This document shows, piece after piece, positions 22,186 through 33,725 of a DNA stretch of 64,000 nucleotides; positions within the stretch are counted from its first letter, which is position 1, and each line of letters begins with the position of its first letter. Below the pieces are notes generated by a model. That model saw only the letters and a list, made by a program, of their open reading frames with translations. It made no database searches and was not told the DNA's origin. The stretch comes from Agapetus fuscipes. Lineage: Eukaryota; Arthropoda; Insecta; Trichoptera; Glossosomatidae. Both the position numbers and the translations under genes were made by a program. The stretch lies in assembly GCA_951799405.1 (NCBI GenBank), contig OX637353.1, positions 6,076,001-6,140,000 on the forward strand, in the 5' to 3' direction.

Positions 22186-22424
22186 TTGGTGAGCGCTGTT
22201 TTTATGTGTTACAAAGCGCCAATTGTCAAGCAAGACCCAGTTGCTGGATAAAGTAAAGCTGGATGGACCTTTGGTGACCGGTCATTGGGAAAGGTTTTTT
22301 CGTTCACACGAAATTTCGTTCAAACGACTTTCGGTCACATATAGATGTGCTCCACAGAATATCTTAGAAAACCTGTTCGTTAACAAACTATTTATTTTCA
22401 CGATTCGTTATTTCGACAATTAAA
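22186..22424 (-). repeat. Chimeric SINE body with CGAAA-type repeat; copy 1 of a 330-bp duplication
   Basis: SINE body (minus strand, CAAGCAAGACCCAGTTGCTG) joined to a run of TTCGTTCA/CGAAAT-type words. The stretch 22211-22540 is nearly identical to 24211-24540, exactly 2000 bp away. Confidence 0.7.
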
Positions 22425-22714
22425 AAAAAAGAATGATTTATTTGGTGAGCGTTGTTTTTGTGTGTATCACACCTCAAGAGCCCTCTGCGAGCTTGGTCGT
22501 CGCTCTAGAAAGCGCCAATTCTCAAGCAAGACCCAGTGGCTGTAAGGCTGGATAGACCTTTTGATGACCGGTCTTTGGTCAAGGTTTATGAATTTTCAAC
22601 CCAGCGACGAGAAAATTTGAAAATATAAATGTTTTTTTTTTGCTCCACCGGGAATCGTACCCACAACCTTCCATTCAGAGTTCGAAGTGTTACTACTGAA
22701 CTACAAACCGGTCA
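22425..22714 (-). mobile_element. Monomeric tRNA-derived SINE
   Basis: On the minus strand a tRNA-like head (box B near 22650) is followed by the body (CAACTGGGTCTTGC form) and a tail ending ACCAAATAAATCATTC. About 290 bp, near full length. Confidence 0.7.
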
Positions 22715-23004
22715 CAATTAACTGTCAATTTTATTTTGAAATATCATTAATTGAAATCTTTGAATTGTTTTGAAAAGAATACAAAATGTATATATTAAGT
22801 TTTGGAGCTATCCCATCAATGTACAAAAAAAAAAAACAGTGTGTTAGTTTTTCTCACACCACTACACAAACTGACGCATGCATATATTTTTTATCACTCA
22901 CAAGGGTTGACGCAAATGCAGTCTGTCAATATAAATTAATATTTAAAGAGATATCAAAGGTGAGTAATTTTAGAGGAAATAATGCCTATAATTATTAACC
23001 TTAA

Positions 23005-23160
23005 CTAGTTGTTTGGTATGAGGCTGACAACCATACAGAAAAAAACTTGGTTCACTTTTGCAATTGCCACCCCGATTTCAAAACAGGGCGATAAGAGTTG
23101 CTAAGTTCATGTTCATGTGAGATTTGGTTTATTTTGTAGATAAAGACACATAAAAAGGCA
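23005..23160 (+). repeat. Decayed copy of the 250-bp repeat
   Basis: Recognisable by GGTATGAGGCTGACAACCAT and a diverged GCCACCCCGATTTCA segment. The tail is lost at the border of the next SINE. Confidence 0.5.
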
Positions 23161-23161
23161 G

Positions 23162-23450
23162 ACCGGCCCGCAGTCTAGTGGTTAAAACTTTGAATCCGGA
23201 TCGGAAGGAAGTGGGTTCGAATTCCGGCGGAGCTCAAAAAAAAGATTTCATTTTTAATATTTGCTCTTCGTTGGGTTGCAAAATTAATCTGTCTTTGTCA
23301 AAGGTCGGTCACCATAGGTCGATCCGGCTTTACACCAACTGGGTCTTGCATGAGAATTGGAGCTTTCTACAGCGACGACCAAGCTCGCAGAGGGCTCGAA
23401 GGAGGAGGGTGTGATTCACACAAAAACAGCGCTCACCGAATAAATCATCC
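23162..23450 (+). mobile_element. Monomeric tRNA-derived SINE
   Basis: Head at 23162-23236 with box B GGTTCGAATTCC, body, and tail ending GCGCTCACCGAATAAATCAT. Same family as 22425 and 48001. Confidence 0.7.
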
Positions 23451-23817
23451 TGATATTATATTTTTTACTGTTATTGTACAACATGTGTAAACACGAACTT
23501 AAATGTGCCTGCTTGTGGTTATGCATTAAATATGAGCCGTAAATGGCAATAGCGATTTATAGATTATAGATTTTGAGCTAAACCAAAGTAATGAATTTTT
23601 TTTTTTAAATTAATTTCACGCATGAAGACAATATATTTTTGACAGCCCTACATAAGAAAACACCTGCATCTCAAATAACAATAATAGCACAACATGGCCA
23701 GCAGAATATCGTCAGCGAGGAAAAAGTTATACCAACAAAAGGTACCTACCTACTTGTTGTATAATAAATAATAATATTTCTTAGAATTCGACATTTTTTT
23801 TCCAAATGCGTGCAAAA

Positions 23818-24260
23818 AGATCGGTCCTTAGTCTATTGACTACGCTTCCAACTCTTAATCGGAAGGTTGTAAGTTCAATTCCCGGCGGAGCACAGAACGC
23901 AACTAAGCTACACATTATGTGTAGTTACACTATAAAGTTAGTAGTTACATAGTTAGTTTTTATAGTTAGAAGTTACAGTATTTAGTGTCACTTCGGGATT
24001 CGGGACCTATTTATTTTTAGAGGTAAAGTGGCCGGCTTTACACCAACCACTTCATTTGAAGTGGGGGTTTCCCAGCTCCCGAGGGGGCTGGTTCTCATTT
24101 CTTGTGAAGGCTGAGTAAGCCTTGAGATCGAACCCTTGCTCTCGGCATGGAATGCAAGCATTCTACCAATTGAGCTATCGACATTTTTACGAGCTTGGTC
24201 ATCGTCGCTACAAAGCGCCAATTGTCAAGCAAGACCCAGTTGCTGGATAAAGTAAAGCTG
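23818..24260 (-). mobile_element. tRNA-like head (plus) fused to a dimeric SINE end (minus)
   Basis: 23818-23893 is a plus-strand SINE head with box B-like GTTCAATTCCC. It is followed at once by the minus-strand end of a dimeric SINE (CGCAACTAAGCTACACAT) running back through the second tRNA-like part to about 24180 and into the body. This gives a tail-to-tail composite. Confidence 0.6.
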
Positions 24261-24423
24261 GATGGACCTTTGGTGACCGGTCATTGGGAAAGGTTTTTTC
24301 GTTCACACGAAATTTCGTTCAAACGACTTTCGGTCACATATAGATGTGCTCCACAGAATATCTTAGAAAACCTGTTCGTTAACAAACTATTTATTTTCAC
24401 GATTCGTTATTTCGACAATTAAA

Positions 24424-24803
24424 AAAAAATAATGATTTATTTGGTGAGCGTTGTTTTTGTGTGTATCACACCTCAAAAGCCCTCTGCGAGCTTGGTCGTC
24501 GCTGTAGAAATTACCAATTCTTAAGCAAGACCCAGTTGCTCTAATGCTGGATGGACCTTTAGTGACCGGGCTTTGGGAAAGGTATATGATTTTTTGTCAC
24601 CAAGCAAAGGGCATATTTGAAAATATAAATGGTACTTATATTTTTTTGTGCTCCGCTGGAATTCGAACCCACAATAATAATAATAAAATTAGGATGATTT
24701 ATTTGGTGAGCGCTGTTTTTTTGTGTATCACACCTCAAGAGCCCTCTAAACACAATCTTCCATTTACGAGTCAGAAGTGTAAATCATAAGACTACGGACC
24801 GGT
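24424..24803 (-). mobile_element. Monomeric SINE interrupted by another SINE end
   Basis: Minus-strand SINE. Its tRNA-like head is split between about 24668 and 24750 by an AAT-repeat tail plus the last 60 bp of another copy (CCAAATAAATCATCCT form). The first part is also the end of the 330-bp duplication copy 2 (24211-24540). Confidence 0.6.
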
Positions 24804-24825
24804 TGAATACCATATATTGTATATG

Positions 24826-26175
24826 ACCGAAATGTCATTGACCGAAATGTCGTTGACCGAAAAGTCGTTGGCCGAAAAGTCGTGTGGACGAAGTGTCGTG
24901 TGACCGATTTGTCTATGGCCGAGTTGTCTTTGGACGGGTTGTCGTTGACCGATTTGTCTTTGACCGAAATGTCGTTAGCCGAAAAGTCGTGTGGACGGAG
25001 TGTCGTGTGACCGACTTGTCTATGGCCGGGTCTTTGGACGGGTTGTCGTTGACCGATTTGTCTTGGACCGAAATGTCGTTGGCCGAAAAGTCGTGTGGAC
25101 GGAGTGTCGTGTGACCGACTTGTTTGGACGGGTTGTCGTTGACCGATTTGTCTTTGAACGAAATGTCATTGGCCGAAAAGTCGTGTGGACGGAGTGTCGT
25201 GTGACCGACTTGTCTTTGGACGGGTTGTCGTTGACCGATTTGTCTTTGACCGAAATGTTGTTGGCCGAAAAGTCGTGTGGACGGAGTGTCGTGTGACCGA
25301 CTTGTCTATGGCAGAGTTGTCTTTGGACAGGTTGTCGTTGACCGATTTGTCTTTGACCGAAATGTCGTTGGCCGAAAAGTCGTGTGGACGGAGTGTCGTG
25401 TGACCGACTTGTCTTTGGACGGGTTGTCGTTGACCGATTTGTCTTTGACCGAAATGTCATTGGCCGAAAAGTCGTGTGGACGGAGTGTCATGTGACCGAC
25501 TTGTCTTTGGACGGGTTGTCGTTGACCGATTTGTCTTTGACCGAAATGTCATTGGCCGAAAAGTCGTGTGGACGGAGTGTCATGTGACCGAGTCTATGGC
25601 CGAGTTGTCTTTGGACAGGTTGTCGTTGACCGATTTGTCTTTGACCGAAATGTCGTTGGCCGAAAAGTCGTGTGGACGGAGTGTCGTGTGACCGACTTGT
25701 CTTTGGACGGGTTGTCGTTGACCGATTTGTCTTTGACCGAAATGTTGTTGGCCGAAAAGTCGTGTGGACGGAGTGTCGTGTGACCGACTTGTCTATGGCC
25801 GGGTCTTTGGACGGGCTGTCGTTGACCGATTTGTCTTTGACCGAAATGTCGTTGACCGAAAAGTCGTTGGTCGAAAAGTCGTGTGGACGAAGTGTCGTGT
25901 GACCGATTTGTCTATGGCCGAGTTGTCTTTGGACGGGTTGTCGTTGACCGATTTGTCTTTGACCGAAATGTCGTTGGCCAAAAAGTCGTGTAGACGAAGT
26001 GTCGTGTGACCGATTTGTCTATGGCCGAGTTGTTGTTGGACGAGTTGTCGTTGACCGATTTGTCTTTGACCGAAATTTCGTTTGCCGAAAAGTCGTGAGG
26101 ACGAAGTGTCGTGTGACCGATTTGTCTATGGCCGAGTAATCGTTGGACGAATTGTCTTTTATCGATATGTCGTGG
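24826..26175 (+). repeat. Higher-order minisatellite, 92- and 107-bp units
   Basis: Built of 15-16-bp submonomers of the form GACCGAAATGTCGTT. Six of them make a 92-bp unit; a seventh (about 15 bp, TATGGCCGAGTTGTC type) makes it 107. Copies of the GTGTGGACGGAGTGTC submonomer at successive offsets of 92, 107, 92, 92, 104 and 92 bp (from 25185) show the unit length. The edges are more diverged. Long open frames on both strands follow from the repeat and are not genes. Confidence 0.95.
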
Positions 26176-26859
26176 AATCCTGAAAATGAATACAAAATTA
26201 TATTATTATCGACTCTATCGACTCGACATGGTGTTCATGTCTCTTTTCCGTCGTACCGTCAACATATATCGGAATTTTTACGCGTATTCTGTATATTTTA
26301 TTTACACATATACCTATTGCATATTTTATACGTATATAATATGTGAACATAATGTATACATGTGTCCCGATCGGTCTTCAAGAAAACTGTTTTTTCACCT
26401 CTGTCGGCCTAACCATCAAATTGGATAGGCCAACGCCATCTATGTAAAAAATAGAAAATTAACAAAAATCGAAAATTACAAGAGGCCTTTACATGTTACC
26501 TCTTTTTGTTAGACAAATGAAATATATACGAAAACAATTAAAAACATTTGTTTCACTTAACCACGATGTGATTTTTGCGGAAAATGATCAGGAGGAACAA
26601 AAACGCGTACAAAAAAATATTACGTAAACACATTTTGAAACAAAATTTATAACTCAGTAAATAAGTAAAAAATGAATTTTCGAAAATCGTCTCAATTTAA
26701 CTGAATAAATACTTTATCGAAAAATGAAATATTTGGCATTGAAATATTTATGAATAACAAGTGAGTCGCGCTGGAAAGTCAGCCTTTTTTAAATGGTTTT
26801 TGGCATATTACCAGCTGATTTGAAGGAAAAAAAAATAAAAAAAAATATTTTCAATTCTT

Positions 26860-27381
26860 TTAAATATATAGAAAGCTAACCCTATAAATATTTTTTTGAA
26901 TAGCCAAAGTTGTTTTTGGTCTCAAATACACCTTAAGTACATCGTCGAGTTTCAAGGACATACTGTGAAAAAATGATTCTAACTTATTGTCAATGTAAGA
27001 AGTAATATCGACATTTAGTGGCACATTCTTAACTGAAGTTGTTGGTAATGACAAGTCACGTGATATATTGACAAACTTGCCCGTGGCGGTATCACTTGAA
27101 TATGGTGCACCATTATTAGTTTGTGGAATGTCAGTCTGTGATGGTTTTTTATACATATGTGCTGTAGACGGAGAAACAGTAGGCTTAGATGATACTTTCA
27201 GGATGCTCCCATCATCAACACAGCCAGAACACCTCCATGAAGTAGAGCGCAAACGTGCTAGCCCTCCGCGCGAAATATTAACACATAAACAGTGAAATCT
27301 GTCATGACAAATGGAACAAGACACGGAGTCGTCAGCATTCGTCTTCTTACCGCATCCAGTGCAATTTTTTATATTTGACAT
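26860..27381 (-). pseudogene. LINE ORF1 N-terminal fragment with PHD finger
   Basis: 173 codons on the minus strand. Residues 8-55 form a PHD-type zinc finger (CTGC, CSIC, HCLC, WRCSGC). A Ser/Thr-rich linker and the start of a helix (YIDNKLESFFHSMSLKLDDVL) follow, then unrelated codons. PHD fingers occur in ORF1 of insect Jockey/CR1-like LINEs, where they probably aid RNP or chromatin contact. It has a 5' end but no following coiled coil. It may be the missing N-terminus of the LINE at 17.9-21.9 kb, split off by about 5 kb of repeats, or another copy. A host PHD gene is less likely. Confidence 0.6.
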
Positions 27382-28232
27382 GTTTGAATAGTTATTTATT
27401 TAACTCCAAAAATTTAACACAGGTGTAGTTTATTAGATTTCGTTTAGTAATTAGTCGAATAATGAATTGTAATTTATTGTAATTTGTTTTAATGTATGTA
27501 ATTCATATTATAACGGTTGATTAGATTTTGACAGCAAAGATTTTGACGGCTGAGTTGGCGGCAAAAAAAGCGGTACATGAGAAGTTGTCAATCAATGTTC
27601 GCACTGATGTTTGATGTCTTTAAGTAGTCCATATGTGAAGAAGAACACTTTAAAATAGGTTTGTATAGTAATTTACTTCACATGAAACACAAAAAACTAT
27701 GTTTAAATAATAAAAACAACTTATAGCGGGTCGATCTATTATCACGGCGCAAACGGTGTTGCCAACATCAGATAATATGATTTGGTCATTATAACCAAGG
27801 TACTTGGATGATCCATGGATCATATGCGAGCTTAGATAATCTGAATAGGTACCTAAAATTACGTGGTATCATAATTATCATGTGCATGTAACTTTGGATA
27901 ATGACATGTACAGATAAAGTCAGTGCACAAGTTATTTAGGACAGCTGTCAAGTGGTAAGTTGAATCGGAGTTATTTAGAAATAGAATAATGGTCATTTGC
28001 TTCAATTTATTCAGTTAAGTAATAAATGAATTATTATTATTATTATTATCTAAAACAACGTACAGGCTTACAAATGAGTTATTTTTTCGGCACATAAACT
28101 AAAAAAATGCAAATCAAAATAAAGAGTGCATTTGAGGTCGTAGATTTTTTTATAGAAATTTTGGAGACCCGAGATAGGTTTCTAACTGAATGGACAGATC
28201 GGTGAATGACCAGCCTTATTTTTTTATAACTA

Positions 28233-28485
28233 AATCTAAGCTGCAAAGATATGTATCATTTGAGATTCATATTAAATGCATTCCCACAAGTAGACACGCA
28301 TAATTTCGCGCTCACACATGCCGCGTGTGGACCTACAATATAAAAAAAACCCAATCTCAAATGAACAAAAGCCCTGCTTCACTGAAAACCGACCTTCCCT
28401 GAAACAGGGGTGACATTGCCAAAGTGAAACATTTTTTACAGTATGGGTGGTCAACCTCATACCAACCTATCAGTCAAGGAATACA
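28233..28485 (-). repeat. 250-bp repeat, left member of a head-to-head pair
   Basis: Minus-strand copy: tail (AATCTAAGCTGC) at 28233 and head (CTATCAGTCAAGGAATAC) near 28485. Confidence 0.75.
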
Positions 28486-28583
28486 AGCAATTAAATACAT
28501 TCAATAACCAGTGATAAAAAATCATTAAACTACTTCTACTTGTACTTTTATACCTAAGTACTTCAATTATTTAATGGCATGTT

Positions 28584-28838
28584 CCTTGACTTATAGGTTG
28601 GTATGAGGCTGACCACCCATACTGTAAAAAATGGTTCACTTTGCCAATGTCACCCCTGTTTCAGGGAAGGTCGGCAAAAGTTGTGGGGCTTATGTTCATT
28701 TGAGGTTTGAATTTTATTTGTAAGTACACATTCAGCATTTGTAAGCGCGAACTACACTTGTTGGTTTGTGGGCATACATCTGAGAGCTTTAAATGAATAT
28801 ATCCTTGCAACTTAGATTATAGATTATAGATTATAGAT
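28584..28838 (+). repeat. 250-bp repeat, right member of a head-to-head pair
   Basis: Plus copy from CCTTGACTTATAGG to a GATTATA-repeat tail, about 100 bp from its inverted partner. Confidence 0.8.
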
Positions 28839-30769
28839 GTCATTTTCTTGCGCGTCATTTATGTAGGTACACATATAGAAATTACAATTCACATTGGTTT
28901 TACAAGTGAAATGAGTTCGTGTTCGTGTACTCTAGTTAGGGAAATTTTTAATTACTGTCCTGTCCTTGCTGTCTTCATCTGAACGGCCTCTAATCTCTGT
29001 CCAGTAATGATGCAATACCAACTTATACCTGTGTTGACCTCTGCATCTTGGATCGGAGGTAGCCAATACCATAGCTGAATAATGTAGGTAAATAATATCT
29101 AGGTAAAGGATTATTAATAACTATGTTTGATTCCAGTATCCCAAGTGTAAATTTTACGTCCAATCTCAATCATAGCGTTAACTAAAAAATACACGGAAAT
29201 AAAATAGCGCGCTTAGTGAGCGTTTCACTTGTCAAATATTTTTGGAAAAACGCTACGGTTGAGTTAAAAAACGTAATGTGTTGTGCTGGGTAGATTTAAA
29301 ACAATTTAATGACATCAGCTGTGGTCTGTGGTAAAAATGCAAAAAGTAAATAAGTAAATATCCAATGTAAAGGTCAGACACGATTATTGGAATTCACGAT
29401 TATTATTATTTATTAGTATGTAGTGACCATATCATATGTAAGTTTGCAGTCAAATGGTCAAAATCACAGAATGCTCTTTCAATGATACACAGATCGATCG
29501 AAACTCTTACATGTTTAACGTAAAAGTGCATTTCTAAAAGATCGTCTACTAAATAAACTTTTACATGATCGAGTGTGGATTTTAACTCTAAATTTCATTA
29601 AAGTCTTCCTATTGTCTGGTATAGGTGCTACGTAATTGCAAACATTTACGTCTACCAAAAAAAGCTATTAAATGAACGGGTGTTAAAAAAAAGGTGCATT
29701 TTATGGAAAATTTAAAAGGGTTAACTAAATGGGTATTGCCTTAAAACAAAATTTAAATGGAGTAGAAACGCTTTAGGTACGGATATTTCAAATCTAAATT
29801 TCTTTCAGTGGCTAACTAAACGTCATAGGTTTATGTAAATATCTAACAAACCAATAGCATCATACTATTCTGCTGATGCCCTAGAAACTCGGTCTTATGA
29901 AGTTCCAACTTTTTTATTGATGTCAAATGTGCAGACCGTATTAGGTGCATTGTTTAAAAAACATAATATTATATTTTGCAATGCTAATAAATTAGGACAA
30001 AGGTAAATAGTTACCTACTTAATATTATTACCTAGATAGCATTATCTGCTATCACTGCTTCATATCGATACCTTAAAGGTAAAATTGAATAAGTGCCATA
30101 AAGCTAGCATCGATTTCTCAGATAATACAACCTTTTCTCCTATTTTACGAGAGAAAACACTAAAAAAGTACGAAGATCCTGTAGTTTAGAAGTTTTTCAT
30201 TAGCACTTCATTATAATAAGTTCACTTACTATGAGAAGTTGCCCTCAGTAAAATGTCAGTTTTATTCAGTTTTACCTTTAAGGTGGCGATATATTGGTAT
30301 AGTTAGTAATAGTTATGATAACAGACGTATTATTATAATATTATAAGAAGGTTCTAGATGTCTAATGATCAAGACGATCAACAAAAATATTACAAAGAAG
30401 CAACTAGAGCAAAAACTGTGAGTAGGATGCTTGTAATTACATACTTTGGAGGAAATTACCCAAGTTTGGGTTGAATGTGAAATCTCGAGTAACGGTTTGT
30501 AAACAAAACGCATTTGTTTCCAACTTCTTGCTGAAATTTCGGCGGAGTTTCTTGTACAACAGTAATCGCAATTACTTTCACACGATGTTGTACTTCAAAT
30601 AAATTAATTAGTCTATTTAATTAATAATTATATTTCCAAATAATTGAGCTGCAAAAAATAATGATCAACAAAAATGTAAACTTTGAATTTGTGAGGTATC
30701 CAACCTACGATTTGTAAAGACATGGTTTTATAATAAGCAATTGTTAATTAAGCTTTTAACCCAATATGT

Positions 30770-30975
30770 TTCATTCTTATGCCTCTTCAAATTTGCAAAG
30801 TTGCTTCAGGAGTTGCAAAGTTTATGGTCATGAGAGGTTTGGTTTATTTTGTATGTACTTTGTATTTCGTATGCAGCATGTAAGCGTGAACTTATGTATA
30901 TGCACCTGCCCGTGGGGATACATTAAATATGAGTTTTAAATGTCAATATATATTTGCATCTTACATTATGGATTA
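30770..30975 (+). repeat. Decayed copy of the 250-bp repeat
   Basis: Central and 3' parts only (GCATGTAAGCGTGAACTTAT, then a reduced GGATTATT tail). Confidence 0.5.
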
Positions 30976-31203
30976 TTAAAGATATAAGTACCTACTTAAA
31001 TTAATATAGTTTTGATTTGTTATAATAATGAGTCGTACTGAAACAATTTACTTAACTTAGGATTTTTTACTGAAAATAATAAAATCGAAATTTTCAGGAG
31101 AGTTCCATAGTTTTCCTTTACATATTTATTTAATTTTCGGTACCAATCCTAGATAGACGTTTTAAATATAATACGACTCACACACCTACACATATGTAGA
31201 TAT

Positions 31204-31372
31204 GACGAGAAAGGTATGGATGGACCAAATTTTCGAAATAGCGAATGAATGGGATATCCAGAGTCATAATAAAAGGAGAGCTTGTATGAAAAAGGTTATG
31301 ACTCTGAATGAAATGAAAGAAGTATGCAAGGATCGTAAGAAATGGTGGTTGATCTGTAATGCTGGCGGTTAA
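31204..31372 (+). pseudogene. LINE ORF2 C-terminal remnant
   Basis: Open for 55 codons, ending in a stop: TRKVWMDQIFEIANEW...EMKEVCKDRKKWW. No upstream ORF2 remains. It is followed 100 bp later by the head-to-head repeat pair. Confidence 0.6.
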
Positions 31373-31475
31373 AGCTGAGGCTTTTAATTTTTTTTTAAAT
31401 ATATGTTTTGTAGTTTTTTAATTTTTTACTGTTTAATTGTGTAGAGTTTATTTGTTTTACATATTTGAATGTATT

Positions 31476-31725
31476 CTAATCTAAGCTGCAAAGATATATA
31501 TCATTTAAGATTTATATTAAATGCATTCCCACAATCAGATATGTATAATTTCGTGCTAACACATGCCGCATGTGGACCTACAATATAAAAACCCAATCTC
31601 AAATGAACATAAGCCTTGCAACTCTTGCCGTCCTTCCCTGAAACAGGGGTGACATTGGCAAAGTGAACCAATTCTTTATAGTATGGGTGGTCAGCCGCAT
31701 AACAACCTATAAGTCAAGGAACATA
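31476..31725 (-). repeat. 250-bp repeat, left member of a second head-to-head pair
   Basis: Minus copy with its head at GACTTATAGG (minus-strand reading), 50 bp from its plus partner. Confidence 0.75.
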
Positions 31726-31776
31726 CATGACAAATTACATTTTTTTTTATTGTATTAATGTATTAATTGCTTGTAT

Positions 31777-32030
31777 TCCTTGACTGATAGGTTGGTATGC
31801 GGCTGACTACCCATACGGTAAAAAATGGTTCACTTTGCCAATGTCACCCCTGCTTCAGGGAAGGTCGGCAAGAGTTGTAGGGCTTATGAATTTGAGATTG
31901 GGTTTTTTATATATTGTAGGTCCACATGCGGGCATGTGTAAGCGCGAAATTATGCGTCTCTGCTTGTGGGAATGCATTTAATATGAATCTCAAATGATAC
32001 ATATCTTTGCAGCTTAGATTTAGATTTTAG
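31777..32030 (+). repeat. 250-bp repeat, right member of a second head-to-head pair
   Basis: Plus copy from CCTTGACTGATAGG to a TTAGATTTAGATT tail. Confidence 0.8.
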
Positions 32031-32329
32031 ACATGAAGATGTTACAACTGCAAAATGGAAAAACCTGAAACTTTTCTTCAGTACGAAACTGTTAACATAT
32101 TATGCACGTGAGAAAATTTACCGTATTTATGTATAGCTTTGAACTTGTCAGTTTTGCATCATTATCTATTATTAGGTACATAAATGTGAAGCAACTAGTA
32201 TATAATTTACATAATAGATAGAATAATAATTTTACTATACAGGTATAGGTGTGTACTCACTTCATACGCTTGTATAATGACCAAAGGTTTCGTTCTTCCT
32301 CCCATGGTAAACAAGTATTTTTTTTTACT

Positions 32330-32750
32330 GTATCCAAACAGCAGCGTAGAAGGTAATATAGTAGAATATTATGTATAACAAATAGTAATTTACATGCACT
32401 ATTAAAAATAGGTTTACACAGAACTATCTAACTATTGTTGTATATTTACAAACACTCGTAGCAGCAACGTAAAAGGTTTTAACTTTTAAGAACTGAATCG
32501 TATAGTTAACATGATGTAGGTACTATTAAAATTAGTATAACAAAAAACTTTTTAACTTAATTGCTGTATGTTTAAATACTATCGAAATAGTAACGTTGAC
32601 TAGTATGTGTAAAAAAATAGTTTCAATACACTGTTTTAAAACAAATGTTTTAAGACAAACTATTTACGCTGAAGATAGTATTAAAATATACTTTGTATAA
32701 AAAATAATTTGAAAACAGTTTTTTCAAAATAAATAGTTTAGGCACAACTA
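32330..32750. repeat. Degenerate AT-rich repeat of about 110 bp
   Basis: Recurring words such as AGCAGCGTAGAAGGT / AGCAGCAACGTAAAAGGT and GTAGGTACTATTAAAA suggest old tandem units. Weak evidence. Confidence 0.3.
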
Positions 32751-32755
32751 TTGAA

Positions 32756-33154
32756 TTAATTATTGTTGTATTCTTCAAATGATTGCACTGGTGAAATAAT
32801 TAATGTATAGCGATTGTTTTCTTCTATTACATGCATCAACAACACTGAAGTTCTGCCAATTACTATGTTAGGTCCGCATCGAGTGTGACGGATCGCTTCT
32901 GAAGCAAAAATCCTCCGAGAAGAAGTAAACGGACTTCTAGAGAAATACACGCGACGTGCTGACTCCGCGACGGCGAGTTTTGTACTGAAAAAATATCGCA
33001 TCTCGATCTCGTAGTAACGATTATTGTTATGCGGTAGAAAGAAATCTCTATCATAACGATAGGCAAAGATGTCTACGTTGCGGGCTGATCGTGGATTGGA
33101 TAAATTATGATGTGCCTGGGTGCTAAATTTAACAGTCCTTTTCCATGAAAACAA
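32756..33154 (-). other. Higher-GC island with a 132-codon open frame, unrecognised
   Basis: Minus-strand frame from an ATG at 33154, rich in Arg and Ser with no domain seen. The island 32860-33130 has more CpG than its surroundings and is not one of the repeat families seen here. It could be an old mobile fragment, a regulatory element or an unannotated exon. No clear splice sites decide between these. Confidence 0.25.
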
Positions 33155-33236
33155 TGATTTATACGGTTCACTTATAGAAAGAAGCTTAAATCGTTGAGCA
33201 GTAACTTAACGTTTTTTAATATTTCTTATTTATAAA

Positions 33237-33725
33237 GACCGGTCCGTAGTCCAGTGGCAACACTTCGGACTCGTGAATGGAAGGTTGTGGGTTTGAATCC
33301 CGGTGAAGCACCAAAAATATACCATTTATATTTTCAAATTTCTTCGCTGGGTTGAAAAATTCATAAACCTTTATCAAAGACCGGTCATCAAAAGGTCCAA
33401 CCAGCCTTACAACAACTGGGTCTTGCTTGAGAATTGGCGCTTTGTAGCGACGTTGACCAAGCTCGTAAAAAGGTCGATAGGTCAATTGATAGAATGCTTG
33501 CATTCCATGCCGAGAGCAAGGGTTCGATCCCAAGGTGTACTCAGCCTTCACAATAAATGAGAACCAGCCCCCCGGGAGCTGGGAAACCCCCACTTCAACT
33601 GAAAGTGGTTGGTGTGAGGCCGGCCCCCTTATTCGTAAAAATAAATAGGTCCCGAATCGCCACATGCAACCCCTTCGGGAATAACGCAGGCAAGAATTTA
33701 CACTATATGTGTAGCTTAGTTGCGT
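33237..33725 (+). mobile_element. Dimeric tRNA-derived SINE
   Basis: Same arrangement as at 16787: head (33237-33311), body, second tRNA-like part from about 33473, and an end in TGTGTAGCTTAGTTGCG. Confidence 0.75.

Noticed and set aside
24884..26009. Many overlapping open frames in the 24.8-26.2 kb array
   Set aside because: The repeat lacks stops in several frames; the peptides are periodic by-products.
26860..27381. Host PHD-finger gene
   Set aside because: No splice sites or further exons; the PHD, Ser-rich linker and helix order matches LINE ORF1 proteins.
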